Below are positions 22,431-33,335 of a stretch of DNA of 64,000 nucleotides, in pieces. Made by a program: the position numbers and the translations under genes. The notes under the pieces are model-generated. The model was not told where the DNA came from. It worked only from the letters and a program-made list of their open reading frames with translations, and did no database searches. Within the stretch, counting starts at the first letter, position 1; every line of letters begins with the position of its first letter. This stretch comes from Takakia lepidozioides (taxonomy: Eukaryota > Streptophyta > Takakiopsida > Takakiales > Takakiaceae): positions 3,224,001 through 3,288,000 of the forward strand of contig CM060734.1 of assembly GCA_030704615.1 (NCBI GenBank), read 5' to 3'.

Positions 22431-22860
22431 GGCAGCTCATAATGCATGCACTTATAGGGATTTCTTTTTCGTCCTAGCATGGTGTTTAATTCCTCCTACA
22501 CAACGATCTCCTTCTCATGTTTCCCTGCCCCTGCAGTTTTGGTCCCCTTCCTCAGACGTTGCCTCCCCTCAATCCCTCACTTGCAAAATCCCCCAATATC
22601 CAATCCATCCCGAGTTTCTGCTCCCCCACCGTCTGGTCCCCCATGTGTTCCATATGTCCCTATGTTCCCCCACCGTTCCCCCTGTGTTCCCTACCCACGT
22701 GTCACCTCCCTGACCACACAATCACCATGCATGTCACATCCACTACTCTCCGCACATGTCTGCTCCCCTCTACTAACATCCCCCCATGTGTCTAGTCCCC
22801 CTACTTTGATCCCCATGTTCCAACAACATAGGGAACGGCAGTACCTACGTATTGTCTTGG
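22431..22860 (+). repeat. C-rich LTR segment shared with element D
   Basis: From CAGCTCATAATGCATGCAC to GGGAACGGCAGTACC this segment matches the minus-strand LTR at 63.5-63.93 kb almost throughout, whereas sequence upstream of the CAGCTCATAATG boundary differs between the two. It therefore belongs to an LTR subtype common to both copies. Short CCCCCACCGT-type repeats suggest decay of the neighbouring tandem array. Confidence 0.7.
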
Positions 22861-23449
22861 CTGGCAGTTAGTTAGTTAAACGGTTAGAACAACTTGTGGG
22901 TTCATTATGCAGAGTAGCTACGGAGAGGGCATCACTTCTGGGGCGCATGGACAGGGAGTACACGGAGGAGGAGAGAGACGACGGAGAGAGCTTGATACAT
23001 GCAAGCAGTAGAGATGTTACTGTAGGGTAGAATAGAGACACCATGGCTTCGGCCTGACATATGACAATTATTAATACGATTCCTACTTCATACTCACACT
23101 GTGTAGAGAGACCTGCGTGAAGCCGTGGAATGTATTCTTAAGTTGTAAAGATGGAACTTGGTAGATTGCAGAAGCAATCTGATAATCTTAGGCAGTAAGG
23201 TAACATACTAAACATGAATGCAAGAAGGAATAGATATAGGAAAGCACCCCCATGATACACTAGGTGTAGGTCATGACTGATTGTTCTGAGCGGGCTGAGT
23301 ACTTAGAGATTTCCAACTCTTCTATCTTGGAGTTTCCACCAGGATAGCTAAGGGATGGGTGAGTAAAAGCCGCTCAACACTTCGTAACCACCTTGCATGT
23401 CCTTTCTCCCACCTCCACCACCCCGATAGAAACCTTATCTCTGCAATTT

Positions 23450-23790
23450 TTAATTGCAATTACGGCTACAAGTTGCTATGTCGGCATTGGGCACCGAGAC
23501 AACCACAAGTTGGTTAACCCGTGCCTCTTTCGTTGCCTCATCTTCTCTCATTTTAGCCCGCTCCCGGGCCTCCCGCACTTTGCGGGGATGCATCAATTGC
23601 CACTTCCCAACCTTCCTACCTCTTATCTCTTTCTTCCACTCTTCTTCATCTTCCCACAAGAACTTAGCGTAAAAATAATCATTTGCTTCCAGAACGAAGC
23701 CAAGAGCCTTCGCACGTTTGTCCAACCCCTCCTCCCAATCATCCTCTACACAAACAATGTACTAGAATGTTCAATGCACTTGCACTGCAA
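23450..23790 (-). CDS. Unidentified charged helical protein fragment
   Basis: A minus-strand frame opens as VEDDWEEGLDKRAKALGFVL and continues through ANDYFYAKFLWEDEEEWKKE, WQLMHPRKVREARERAKMRE and EARVNQLVVVSV. It is rich in Lys/Arg/Glu and predicted helical. The composition is clearly better than background and fits a DNA-binding or host/transposase fragment, but I do not recognise it. There is no ATG with context at the 5' end, so it is probably an internal exon or remnant lying between two retroelement pieces. Confidence 0.4.
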
Positions 23791-23904
23791 TGGATAATGT
23801 AATCACATGAAGCAAACAAACATTAATAAACAATTAAAACCTTGAACATGAATCCTACTTACCACTGAAGAGGTCAATGATGTACTCCACCATCTTTTGG
23901 TCAT

Positions 23905-24688
23905 GAGAGTTTTGAAAGGGGATCCTGATGTACACATCAGCCAATTTGAGCACATATGTATAGTGAACAACAAGAATGATGATGATGCCAAACTGAGATT
24001 GTTTCCTTGTTCACTTATCAAGAAAGCAAGTGAGTGGTATACTAGATTTCCTAATAATCATTTTCAAACCTGGAATGGCCTTAGTACAGCATTTCGAAAC
24101 AAGTTTAGGACAAACAAAACTAAGGATGAAGTGTACGGTAGTCTACAACAGTTGAGACAAAAGAAGCATGAAACTATTAAATAATATCTGGAGAAGATGG
24201 AGTTAATGGTCAAGAAGTTGTTTGATGTACCACCAGTAGGTTTACAAAAGACTTGGTTTGTGAGTGGACTGAGACCTGAGTTACAGAAGAAAGTGGATAT
24301 GTTACCCCATAATACAATGGAAGAGGCATTTGAAACAGCCAACAGAATTGAGCAAGGGAAATTGCTTAGGAAGGATAAAAAGAATGATGATGACTCTGAG
24401 GATGAGTCAGATGAGGAAGAAGAGCAAGAGTTCAAGAAGAAGAGCAAGAAGAAGGAAAAGTTGAAGAGGGATAACTATGAAAGAAGATTGGAATAAATCT
24501 TGAAAAAGTATGCCACAGAGGCTGCTCCACATTGGAGGAAGGGTGTCTGGTGTTCAAACTGCCAAAATGAAGGCCATACCACAGCTGAATGCCACATGAA
24601 GGAGAAACATTGTACTATCTGTAAAATGGATAACCATTCTACTGAGAATTGTTATTACAACAGAAAGACAGCTACAAGGGAACCAAGA
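23905..24688 (+). pseudogene. gag: Gag fragment, copy E left part
   Basis: Core gag of the A/B/D family from DVHISQFEHICIVNNKNDDD through SEWYTRFPNNHFQTWNGLST, a TAA at 24181-24183, LQKKVDMLPHNTMEEAFETA, the acidic/basic stretch, a TAA near 24494-24496, and two intact CCHC knuckles (CSNCQNEGHTTAEC, CTICKMDNHSTENC). It stops after ATREPR at 24688, where LTR-C begins. The left end at about 23905 is an abrupt junction in the gag linker. Confidence 0.85.
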
Positions 24689-25411
24689 TGTCGCGGCCCT
24701 TTTGCCTTGAGGGCAGGGGGTCGGGACACAAGAGGGGCTGCCCCTATGGTGGGGGCAGTGGCAACAATAGGTATGGGGGCTGAAGAACCCTTGAGTGCCC
24801 AAGGCACTCAAGGAGACGGAGGCACTCACTAGGTGGAGCCCCGCACACCGAGTTGCAGTGGGGGTGGTTCCACGAGGGGTGGTGGTAGCTTAGTGGGTCT
24901 TAGTGGGGGTGGCATAGGACTCACCATGGGGTTGAGACCTTGTGGTGGGAGTCATGGGGAGTCTTGGGACTCATCACGGTCCATTGGGGCCGTGGTGGGT
25001 GGGCCAAGACTCACCGCGACTCATCACCGGGAATCAAGGGTCTTCGTGGTGGTTCGCCATAACATGACTGTGTTGTTTGTGAAACCCCCACAGACAGTCA
25101 CAGAGGTATATATAGGGAGTGGTAACCCCGAGAACGGTGCAAGCCCGTTGGTGACAAAAAACTAGTGAGTAAGCGTGCGAACCGGAAAGCGACCAAGGTG
25201 TAGGGAGCTGTTCCGCACTGCCAACAACCAAAGGGAATTTCCACTAGACCCAAAATGTGCGAGGGTCTCGTGGAGGAGCAAGGGGGACCGTTATGCCCCG
25301 GTGAGCAGCCGAAGCTCCGAGTGGGCCGGCGGCCAGTTTGGGAGTTAGGCGCGCGCATCAAAGCGAGTAACTATGACTTGAGAGGAGTTTACCAAAGGGA
25401 GGTGCGCGACA
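24689..25411 (+). mobile_element. LTR-C copy 2 within gag
   Basis: A 723-base copy with intact ends TGTCGCGG…GTGCGCGACA. It lacks a matching duplication: the left flank is CAAGA and the right GAAGG. The two flanks also come from different places in gag, because about 320 bp of gag (acidic stretch through both knuckles) is present on both sides. This is expected from recombination between two LTR-C elements inserted at different sites, not from a simple solo LTR. Confidence 0.85.
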
Positions 25412-25965
25412 GAAGGATGATGATGACTCTAAGGATGAGTCAGATAAGGAAGAAGAGTAAGAGCTCAAGAAGAAGAGCAAGAAGAAGAAAAAGTTGAAGA
25501 GGGATAACTATGAAAGAAGGTTGGAATAAATCTTGAAAAAATATGCCACAAAGGCTGCAACACATTGGAGGAAGGGTGTCTGGTGTTCAAACTGCCAAAA
25601 TGAAGGCCATACCACAGCTGAATGCCACATGAAGGAGAAACATTGTACTATCTGTAAAATGGATAATCATTCTACTAAGAATTGTTATTACAACAGAAAG
25701 ACAGCTACAAGGGAACCGAGACAGATGAGGGTGCATCAAGTGCAACCCCAGCCAAGAAGAAACAATGACCAGGACCACTATGGTAGGCCTGGCAGATATA
25801 ACAATGGTATGGCAGGAAGAGGTAATCCAAGAGGGAATTACCAAGGCAATCCCAAAGGCAACTACCAGGGTAATCCAAGGGGGAATTACCAGCCAAGGAA
25901 TCAGGATTATAAAAATAATCCCAGAATGGACCAAGGGTGGGGACCCAATGGTGAAGAACTGTGTG
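25412..25965 (+). pseudogene. gag: Gag fragment, copy E right part
   Basis: Resumes at the acidic stretch (DDDSKDESDKEEE), already covered on the left of the LTR. It repeats both knuckles (CSNCQNEGHTTAEC, CTICKMDNHSTKNC) and then adds the RGNYQGNP-type repeat and the region before knuckle 3 (DQGWGPNGEEL). In-frame stops occur at about 25458 and 25527. It ends at about 25965, where inverted leader sequence starts. Confidence 0.8.
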
Positions 25966-26040
25966 TAAACATTCACTTTTTGTTCCTCCCAGCTTTCAAA
26001 CTCCACTCGTTTAATGGATAGCAATGCTATCACATAAACT
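25966..26040 (-). pseudogene. Inverted gag-leader scrap
   Basis: About 75 bases (TGTAAACATTCACTTTTTG … GATAGCAATGCTATCACATAAAC) are the reverse complement of the gag leader seen at about 33595-33665 (YVIALLSIKRVEFEGWEE). It marks an inversion or rejoining breakpoint directly next to plus-strand gag. Confidence 0.75.
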
Positions 26041-26119
26041 AGTGTTGGTAAGCTTGCTTTGACAAGTGTGTTTTCTAATATTGGGGTTGTCGACTATTGT
26101 GATCGACAAATGTAAGACC

Positions 26120-27644
26120 AATTTGAATGCCATCACGTGGTGGTAGAGAAAGATCTGTATTGTTGGAAGGATGGGATTCTCGGCAAGGAGCAAGTTGCGG
26201 GAAGAGTTTTACTATGTCGTTTCCATGTCATGAAAGCGTGGAGTGAAAATCTTTTGCCACGTATCCCTCTTGAAGAAAGAACAATTGTGTGGCATCGTTT
26301 ACATGCATTGATGACTTGCTTCGATGAAGGTTTGTTTGACAATCACTTGGGGGTTTTCTATGAGGATTTCAAGCATTTTCGGGGAGTGGAAGAATACATA
26401 AGAACGGGATGGGCTAATGAAGGTGTTCCTTGGAGAGCATTGTGGCCAACTTGGGGAAGGCTTTTTACGTATGGAGGGATGGATACGACGAATCACATGG
26501 AACGACATTGGGAGTGGATCAAGTACACACTACTTGGGGGCAAAGTTAATCGATCTATTCGGGATCTCATTGTCGCAATCATTGGGAGTGCTGCTGATGG
26601 TACACGCGTCAGTGGACCAACGTTGATACAATATTTTCACCAATGTCAAGCGATAGGTATGAATCATATACACACACATCATGTTTCTATTTAATTGTTG
26701 TTTATGTTTTAATATTCTTATTATTACATAATGTGATCATAGTTTTAATCTTCATTATTTTTGTGAAATGTAGATGATTCAGGGAGGTTTGCAAGAAGGG
26801 CAAACGATAAATTCCATAGACGTCGATTGGCGGGGGGTGAGCGATTACTCCATTCATACAACTTGGACCCAAAGGGAGTTCTGCAAGTAGTGGACCAAGA
26901 CCTCTTATTATTCCGTGTGACGAGCGAGAGCTCGACAAACTAGTGGTACAATGTATCTTTGACAAGTCACTATTGCGATTGTCCTTCCACTTCAAGTTCA
27001 TGCAAACATATCATTGGAGTGGAATTGATAATAAAGATGTACTTCTCGACTTCTTCTATGCAAACATTTTCAACTTCAATGATGACTTGGTGAATGAGGT
27101 CACGACATACGTGGACACGAACATGTCTGATGAAAATGAAGACATTCATAATGATCCCACAACAAACGAGGGCGACATTGCACGAACAAAACTTCTTGAG
27201 CTTGTGGGTGATTTGGAGTTGGAGCTTGTCAAAGTGCGGAGCCAGGTGACACATTACTCTTTGGAAGAGTTGAAATGCAAGTTGAAAGCGATCAAGAAGT
27301 GTGTGACATCTATCACCGAACCATTTACTTTCACACGGCCTTCCACAATTTCTCTACCTTCCAAAGGTTCTATATATGGTATACAAGAGAATGTAAGGAG
27401 GACTAGGATGAGGCATGGTAATACCAAAAAATGCATTGTTATTGAAGGTGGTGATAGAGACGGAGCTCGGCCGCAAGCTAAACGCCCATCACATATAATG
27501 CTCTCGCGGTCAAAACAAAAGAGAATATTTTTTCCGAAAATACCTAAAGTGAAATGTGATGTGTGTTTTACAAGTACACGTGTTGAAAAAGATGATATCA
27601 CCGTGTCATGTCGTAATTGTGACCATACTTTGCCGATGAAATAA
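26120..27644 (+). pseudogene. MULE-type transposase with SWIM zinc finger
   Basis: C-terminal half of a Mutator-like transposase. Exon 1 (about 26120-26656) includes LLCRFHVMKAWSENLLPRI, LWPTWGRLFTYGGMDTTNHM and IKYTLLGGKVNRSIRDLI. A GT-AG intron (26657-26773) joins in phase to exon 2 (QAI-DDSGRFARRANDKF…). A SWIM finger follows, YCDCPSTSSSCKHIIG, C-x-C-x6-C-x-H, codons 26974-27009. A TAG at 26941-26943 lies just before the SWIM, and a frameshift near 27040 leads to a tail ending in a C-x2-C…C-x2-C ribbon (CDVCFTSTRVEKDDITVSCR). The catalytic N-terminal half is missing, so it is a relic. Confidence 0.75.
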
Positions 27645-27649
27645 AGTAT

Positions 27650-28575
27650 TCATGCATTGTTGACCGAATTTACTTTTGTATTGTTTTCAAATAATCTCTA
27701 ACTTAGTTATATTGAGGAGACATTGTGTAACATATGTATTCTTGCATATTGTTACAACAATGTATATTCAACATAAGATCTACACTTACACAAATACGTA
27801 TCCCTTATGAACTTATAGATGACGCTTAATACCCATTAAACTATGTCATATAATTTATGATATATGTATGGAATTTTGACATCCAATGCAACATTAAGCA
27901 CACTTAGATGACATTCTTAAAGCAAATTTTGCATACATCCACATATGTGTATGGCTGAATGTGTGCAAATGTGTTGTACACTTTTGACATTATGTATGCA
28001 ATACTAACCTACTTAAATGACACTTCTAAGACAATTTGTGCACATTGTCTTAAATCTATATGGCTCAATGCTTGACAATGTGCTATATATTTTTGTCAAT
28101 TTGTATGAAATATCATCATGCAATACAACACTTGCCTACTTAAACGACACTCCCCAATCATATTTTTACATATATTTGGGGAAGTCTACGATCTGGAAGT
28201 CTACTGCATACGTGTAGCCTCCTGTCTTCATCTTGACATTTGCTATGTGCGTGTGTGTATGGAGTCTATACTAATATAATTTTGTATAAGCCTATACTTA
28301 ATGTATGAAATATGGGGATCTTCCATATGACACTAAGTGACACTTAGTACATGACACTTCTAAACCCACTATGTGCAATCAGTGTGCATAGCTTAATATG
28401 CCAAAATATATCATTCATTTTATGTGAGATGAAATTTGGATATCCACACCAATACTAACCCACTTAAACGACATTCTTAGACACATTACTTGTACATTAT
28501 GCATATAAATATTCGTCAATGAAGCTATGACGATGTATATACTAATATAAATTTGTATAAGCCTATACTTAATGT
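27650..28575. repeat. AT-rich degenerate tandem region
   Basis: Imperfect units of roughly 100-150 bases share ACTTAAA(T/C)GACA(C/T)T(C/T)(C/T)TA, CAATACTAACC(T/C)AC and GTGCACATTGT-like motifs. A 24-29-base segment (ATACTAATATAATTTTGTAT, near 28270 and 28540) is repeated nearly exactly. It probably forms the 3' untranslated or subterminal region of the MULE. No terminal inverted repeat was found. Confidence 0.5.
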
Positions 28576-28579
28576 ATTA

Positions 28580-29290
28580 CAACCACGATTCATACATTAT
28601 CCTGCATATATCGGAAAAGGTAGTTTTGCCCGAGTTGGAGCTACTATTGCCATCTGTGGCCCTACTCCCTGCCCTGTGGCAGGTGCTGGTCCTCCTATAG
28701 GTGTTGGTCCTTGAGGACCTGCTATGGTTGTGGTTGAAACCCCACCAGGTGTTGGCCCCTGAGCAGTTCATGCTACAGGCCCCCTGTATTTGCAGTACCC
28801 CCAGCTCCAGTTGCACCACTTCCCACACTCCCTGTCCCCCAAAGCCAGATCCAGGCTGCCCGCCTGATCCCCCTGAGCTGATGCATGTGTTGGCATGTGA
28901 TCCAAGTGTTTTGGTTGGGATGTCCTGGGCCTATACCAACATCAGCTGTTGGGTCTACATCTTCATAGTCTTCATCTTCCAAGTTTTTCTCTCTGTTTTC
29001 ATCTTCCAAGTTCTTATATTGGATTTCTTCTTCCTCACTCACATAACTCAATTGGAGTGGTGTTGGAGAGTGTGAACTCTCCGTTGGCTCTGCCTCATCT
29101 TCAGGACTCTCCTTCCTTGGCTGGTGTTTCAGAAACTGGAGTTCATGCTCTTGGTGTATCATGCCAACTCTGATCAAAGATTTCTGTCAAATCTTTAACC
29201 CAGGGATGTACCTCAGATCTTTCCCCTTGTGGCTGATCTTCTTCCTGTACCAAATCCCTTAACCTTTCTTGTAACTCTGAATACTTCAGC
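28580..29290 (-). pseudogene. gag: Gag N-terminal fragment, minus copy F
   Basis: Reading from 29290 downward: LQERLRDLVQEEDQPQGERS, VKDLTEIFDQSWH, ESSHSPTPLQLSYVSEEEE, YKNLEDENREKNLEDEDYED, a Gly-rich linker with frameshifts, and PFPIYAG at about 28600. These match the gag linker of copies B and D. An in-frame stop (near 29155) and several indels make it defective. It ends at about 28580 beside the AT-rich region. Confidence 0.75.
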
Positions 29291-29326
29291 CACTCCCCAT
29301 CCTACTTGCATGGCATGATTTGGAAA

Positions 29327-31449
29327 TCATCCACTGCTACTGAAGTTGATGCCACCATAACACTTGGTAATGGTACGGGGTTTACCTCCTGAGTAGATGG
29401 CCTGTACCAGTGCCTGTTGACTTTGTGGTGGTTGTGTTGTTGGTGGTGTTTGTGCTAGTGTTGTTGTTGTTGATTGTATTGGCGCTTCTTGTTCATGGTC
29501 TTGCTCCTCTTGGTCGTCTTCATCCATGAGCTCATCTTGTTCTGGAATTGGTGGCAGGAATTCCTCGTGAATGTCTGTCACCAATTTTGCCAATTGACAT
29601 TTCATTTGTTTTATCATTGCCCTGTTGAGTTTCTTCATTTCCAGTTCACTCCCTTCACTCAACCATGCTCGGGCCAAGGCTGCGTCTGCTGCGTCTAGCC
29701 CTACTTACAGTGTCAGCTTCTCCAGCTGCTACTTCCATTCTTGTTTGTTGTGTATGGCAATTTCTCTTTCTGTGTTGGCTGTGAACAGCCTACTTTTTGC
29801 ATTTTCCCTTTCTCTCAGCAGTACGGTATTGCATGAGAGCCACTGGTTCCCTGATCTTTGGCAGTCCTCAGCTGCCCCTTGAGTGTCTCCACCTGCCCCG
29901 TGAGTGTCTCCACCTCTGTCTCCGTGTTTCGAGATCGTTCTCTTTTTGCATCGAGGTCGGCTTGGACATTCTGTGTTTTGTCCCTCTGTCTTTGCCACTT
30001 TTGTTCCCACTCGTCTCGGCATTCTATCAAGGTGTTGTACTGGCAAAGTAAAGTAGTCTTTTGATCCTCCAATGATGCAATTGTAACCTCGTGGTTACAT
30101 ACTGTTCGTGCTGCTGCCAATTCCCTCTGGTGTTTTTCTTTGAGGTGGTCTATGATCATGGTAAGGTTCTCCGGACTTATGTAATCCTTGGCTCTGTCCA
30201 TGAAAATTGTCACTTGGCCCAATGCTTGTACTGCCTGTAGAATTGCATTCGGTGGTGCTTCTTCCAAACCCGTGTTGTATCCAGGACGTGCTGTGAGAGT
30301 AATAATTCCAAATTGGAATTATTGTCTTGCTGCTCCTGACCTTGTGTCGCTTGCGCCACCTGCTGTTGCTGCACAACTATGGCTCCCTCCTCTGTTGCTG
30401 GTTGTGTGACCTCTGCAGGTGTTGTTTGCTGGATTTTGGTGTTGGCAGGGGCAATTTCCATGGGTGTTGTTTCATTGGCCTGCGGCTGGTCCCCTCCTTC
30501 TGGCTGTTGATTCTCTTTTTCTTTCTGCAGTGTAGAATCAGCCGTTGAGTTGAAGAGGTTTTCCGCCATTGCACTCATGGTTGCTTCGTTGATTTGGGCC
30601 CTCTTTGCAAGTCCGCCCTCTTCCTCCAATGGTTGTCTTTCCTCATCTTGCCCTGCTGCCGTCTCACTTCCTTCCTCCTCCATTGTGTCTGCCCGCCGCA
30701 TGACTCCTAATGTTGTTTGCTCTTCGGGTGTCAGGTGCACCGTGTGTCGAATCATTTGGAGCATCAGGGGAGTCACCATGGTCACTGTCGTTTCCTTCTT
30801 GCCTGGTTAATTCTTGGGTCAACTTCTTCAACAAGAAGCCTACCCAATTCACGATTTGCCCGTTGAGGCAAATCAACACCTGGTCGATTACCTCCTCGGT
30901 GCAATAGCTGTGGTTTTGCCTGAGGCAAAGCAACGTGCTAAGCACCGGGGCTATCTTCTTAAAGCCGGGGTTTTTGCTGTGATTGCATGTGTAGCCCTGA
31001 TCGGCTTGGTTGAGATTCTCAAACAGATCCGCAATCACAAACCTTGGTGGTTTGCTGCTGTGCGCAGGGACGTCCTGACTCGGAAGATGAAACACTTCCG
31101 CCAAGTACTTCTTCGTCAATGGAATATGTGTGTCACAGACGTTTGTGCTTTGAGCTCTGGTGTTGTAGTTCTCCAAGCACTCCCTACACAGATCGTCGTG
31201 CTTAAGGTTCCAGTCGAACGTGGTGATGAAGTACCGCAGGCCAAGACTGTCCAACGTCTCCTGTATGTCTGCGTCTTGCTCCATCTTCCTCAACGCCGGG
31301 CTGATTTTGAAATTCACCTGCACATGAGAACCTGGTGTCTTCCTGCCATTTCCCTTAGTTTGGCTGTTGCTATAAGGAATTGGAGCACCAATTCCTGTAT
31401 CAAGAGCAGTATGAAGCACACTGGAAGTTGTGTAGACAACAATTTCCAA
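29327..31449 (-). pseudogene. Diverged aORF with coiled coil, minus copy F
   Basis: Protein-like frames run downward. One is a folded domain with ALRKMEQDADIQETLDSLGL, LTKKYLAEVFHLPSQDVPAH and FKKIAPVLSTLLCLRQNHSY, which resembles the aORF of A and B in motif order (LP-Q/S…, GYTC, VL..L..MKQNQ). A Gln/Glu-rich segment follows, then a coiled coil (LKEKHQRELAAARTV, EVETLTGQVETLKGQLRTAK) and a tail with QSTTTTLAQTPPTTQ. Three frames are used, so indels are present. It passes directly into gag at about 29300 without an intervening LTR, so the arrangement is recombinant. Function unknown. Confidence 0.6.
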
Positions 31450-31539
31450 TTTGCGGAAGAGGAAGTGTGGGGCTCGTTTTTGGGTTTAAGTAGGGGTTCT
31501 GCCTTTTGGGCTTCCACTCTTGCTTCTCTCGAGGTCAAA

Positions 31540-31603
31540 GTCTGGCAGAATGGGTTGCAATGGAATGTACTTGGTCCAACCCATGAGAGTGGGTGAACAG
31601 TAG
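31540..31603 (-). pseudogene. LINE remnant, left of element B
   Basis: With element B and one AATCT copy removed, the LINE endonuclease frame from 44684 continues here without a break: …CQARLDRF then YCSPTLMGWTKYIPLQP. The join across the target duplication is direct evidence for insertion of B into the LINE. Beyond about 31540 the LINE frame is no longer recognisable. Confidence 0.65.
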
Positions 31604-31608
31604 AATCT

Positions 31609-33299
31609 TGTTAGAGGGCTATCTGGGACTTAGACAGTTTTACGGGTTCTTTGGGGTACCCTTAATTTTTGCGTAAACTTACGGATGGTAGACTTAGACC
31701 AACATAGGCTTTAGGGTGGTACACAGGCTTACACAGTCAGTCACGGCCTTACACAATCTGACATAGCCTTATACAGCTTGACATAGCTTGACACAGTCTA
31801 TCACAGCCCGACACAGCCAGTCACAACCCGACATAGTCCAACACAGTCTATCACAGCCTGACACAACCAGTCACAGCCCGGCACAGTCCGACACAGTCAG
31901 TCACAACCCGGCACAGTCCAACACAGCCCGTCACAGCCGACACAGTGCATTCTCAGGGAACGGTTACCATGGTAGGGAACGACTGTGTGGGAAGGACATT
32001 TACAGAGGGAACGTACATTCTATCTGGATGATAGTTAGTTAGTTAGGCAGTTAGAACAACTTGAAGGTAGAAAAGGCAGAGTAGCAATGGGGAGAGGACA
32101 CTTCTAGGATCACGACTTGGACATCACGGGAGGAGATCAAGCGGAGAGCATGATCTTGGAGCACAGGGGATGGAGATTACACATACGATGAGATGATGCT
32201 TGATTCATGCAAGCTGTAGAGATGTACTGTAGAGTAGATTAGAGACACCATGGCTTCAGCCTGATACTTGATAGATCTTAATCTGATACATATTTCATAC
32301 TCACACTGTGTAGAGAGACCTGAGTGAAGCTGTGGAATGAATGGATGAGTGATTGGAACCTAGTAGATTGCTGAAGCAATCTGATACTTAAATATAACAG
32401 TAAGGTAACTTGCTGACATGAAGGCAAGAAGGAATACAAACAGGAAGCACTCCCATGATATGTTGTGGGCAGGGGGTCGGGACACATGAGGGGCTGCCCC
32501 TGTGGTGGGGGCAGCGGCAGCGATAGGTATGGGGGGCTGAAGCACCCTTGAGTGCCCAAGGCACTTAGGGAAGCGGAGGCGCTCACTAGGTGGAGCCCCG
32601 CACACCGGGTTGCGGTGGGGGTGGCTCCACAAGGGGTGGTGGTAGCTTAGCGGGACTTAGTGGGGGTGGCATAGGACTCACCATGGGGGCGGAGACCTCG
32701 TGGTGGGAGTCGTGGGGAGTCTTGGGACTCATCACGGTCCATAGGGGCCGTGATGAGTGGGCCAAGACTCACCGCGACTCATCACCGGGAGTCGAGGGTT
32801 TTCGTGGTGGTTCGCCATAAAATGGCATGGCTGGTTGTGAAACCCCCGCGGACAGCTACAGAAGTATATATAGGGAGTAGTAACCCCGAGAACGGTGCAA
32901 GCCCGTTGGTGACCAAAAACTAGTGAGTAAGCGAGCGAGCCGAAAAACGACCATAAAAGTGGGGAGCTGTTCCGGACTGCCATCTACCAAAGGGAATTCC
33001 ACTAGTCCCAAATAGGTGGAGGGTTTAGTGGGAAGCGAAGGGGGACCGTTATGTCCCGGTGAGCAGCCGAAGCTCCAAGTTGGCCCGGCGGCCAGGTTGG
33101 GAGTCAGGCACGCGCATCAAAGCGAGTAACTATGACGTGAAGGGGAGCTTACCGAAGGGAGGTGCGCGACATGATACACTAGTTGTAGGTCATGACTGAT
33201 TATTTTGAGCGGGCTGAGTGCTTAGAGATATTCAACTCTTCTATCTTGGAGTTCCCACCTCGGATAGCAAAGGGATGGGTGAGTCAAAGCCACTCGACA
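31609..33299 (+). mobile_element. 5' LTR of element B (with nested insertion)
   Basis: Starts TGTTAGAGGGCTATCTGGG and ends AAAGCCACTCGACA. Excluding the nested LTR-C and one TSD it is 975 bases, versus 908 for the 3' LTR; the 67-base difference lies in the decamer repeat tract (about 31725-31945). The part after the nested element is 123 bases in both LTRs. Confidence 0.9.
32461..33171 (+). mobile_element. Solo LTR-C copy 3, TSD TGATA
   Basis: A 711-base TG…CA unit within the 5' LTR of B, flanked by TGATA at 32456-32460 and 33172-33176. The uninterrupted sequence is seen in the 3' LTR at 44551-44555. It lacks about 19 bases near its 5' end (TGT then TGTGGGCAGG) relative to the other LTR-C copies. 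No internal region remains, so it is a solo LTR left by intra-element recombination. Confidence 0.93.
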
Positions 33300-33301
33300 T
33301 T

Positions 33302-33319
33302 TGGCGACCATACTGGGGA
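33302..33319 (+). promoter_or_regulatory. Primer-binding site of element B
   Basis: TGGCGACCATACTGGGGA, two bases after the LTR. The identical 18-mer occurs in reverse in element D at 62953-62970, also two bases from the LTR. It resembles the tRNA-Arg-type sites (TGGCGACT…TGGGGA) of Tat/Ogre-like elements; the tRNA assignment is from memory. Confidence 0.8.
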
Positions 33320-33335
33320 ACTGAGTCAAGAACAA

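Larger units (their letters stand above)
19995..23379 (+). mobile_element. Expanded A/B-type LTR, 3.4 kb
   Basis: The left end (TGTTACAGGG…TCTGGGACTTAG…GGGGTACCCTTAATTTTGCGCAGAC) matches the start of element B's LTRs, and decamer CACAGCC-type repeats follow (about 20100-20290). The right end (AGAGACACCATGGCTTCGGC … GGGTGAGTAAAAGCC … CTCAACA) matches their 3' half. Between them is about 2.5 kb absent from B's 0.9-kb LTRs, including the 280-bp tandem array. Flanking pentamers (AGAGG and CTTCG) do not match, and no primer-binding site follows at 23380. It is thus not a simple insertion with intact target duplication. Confidence 0.65.
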
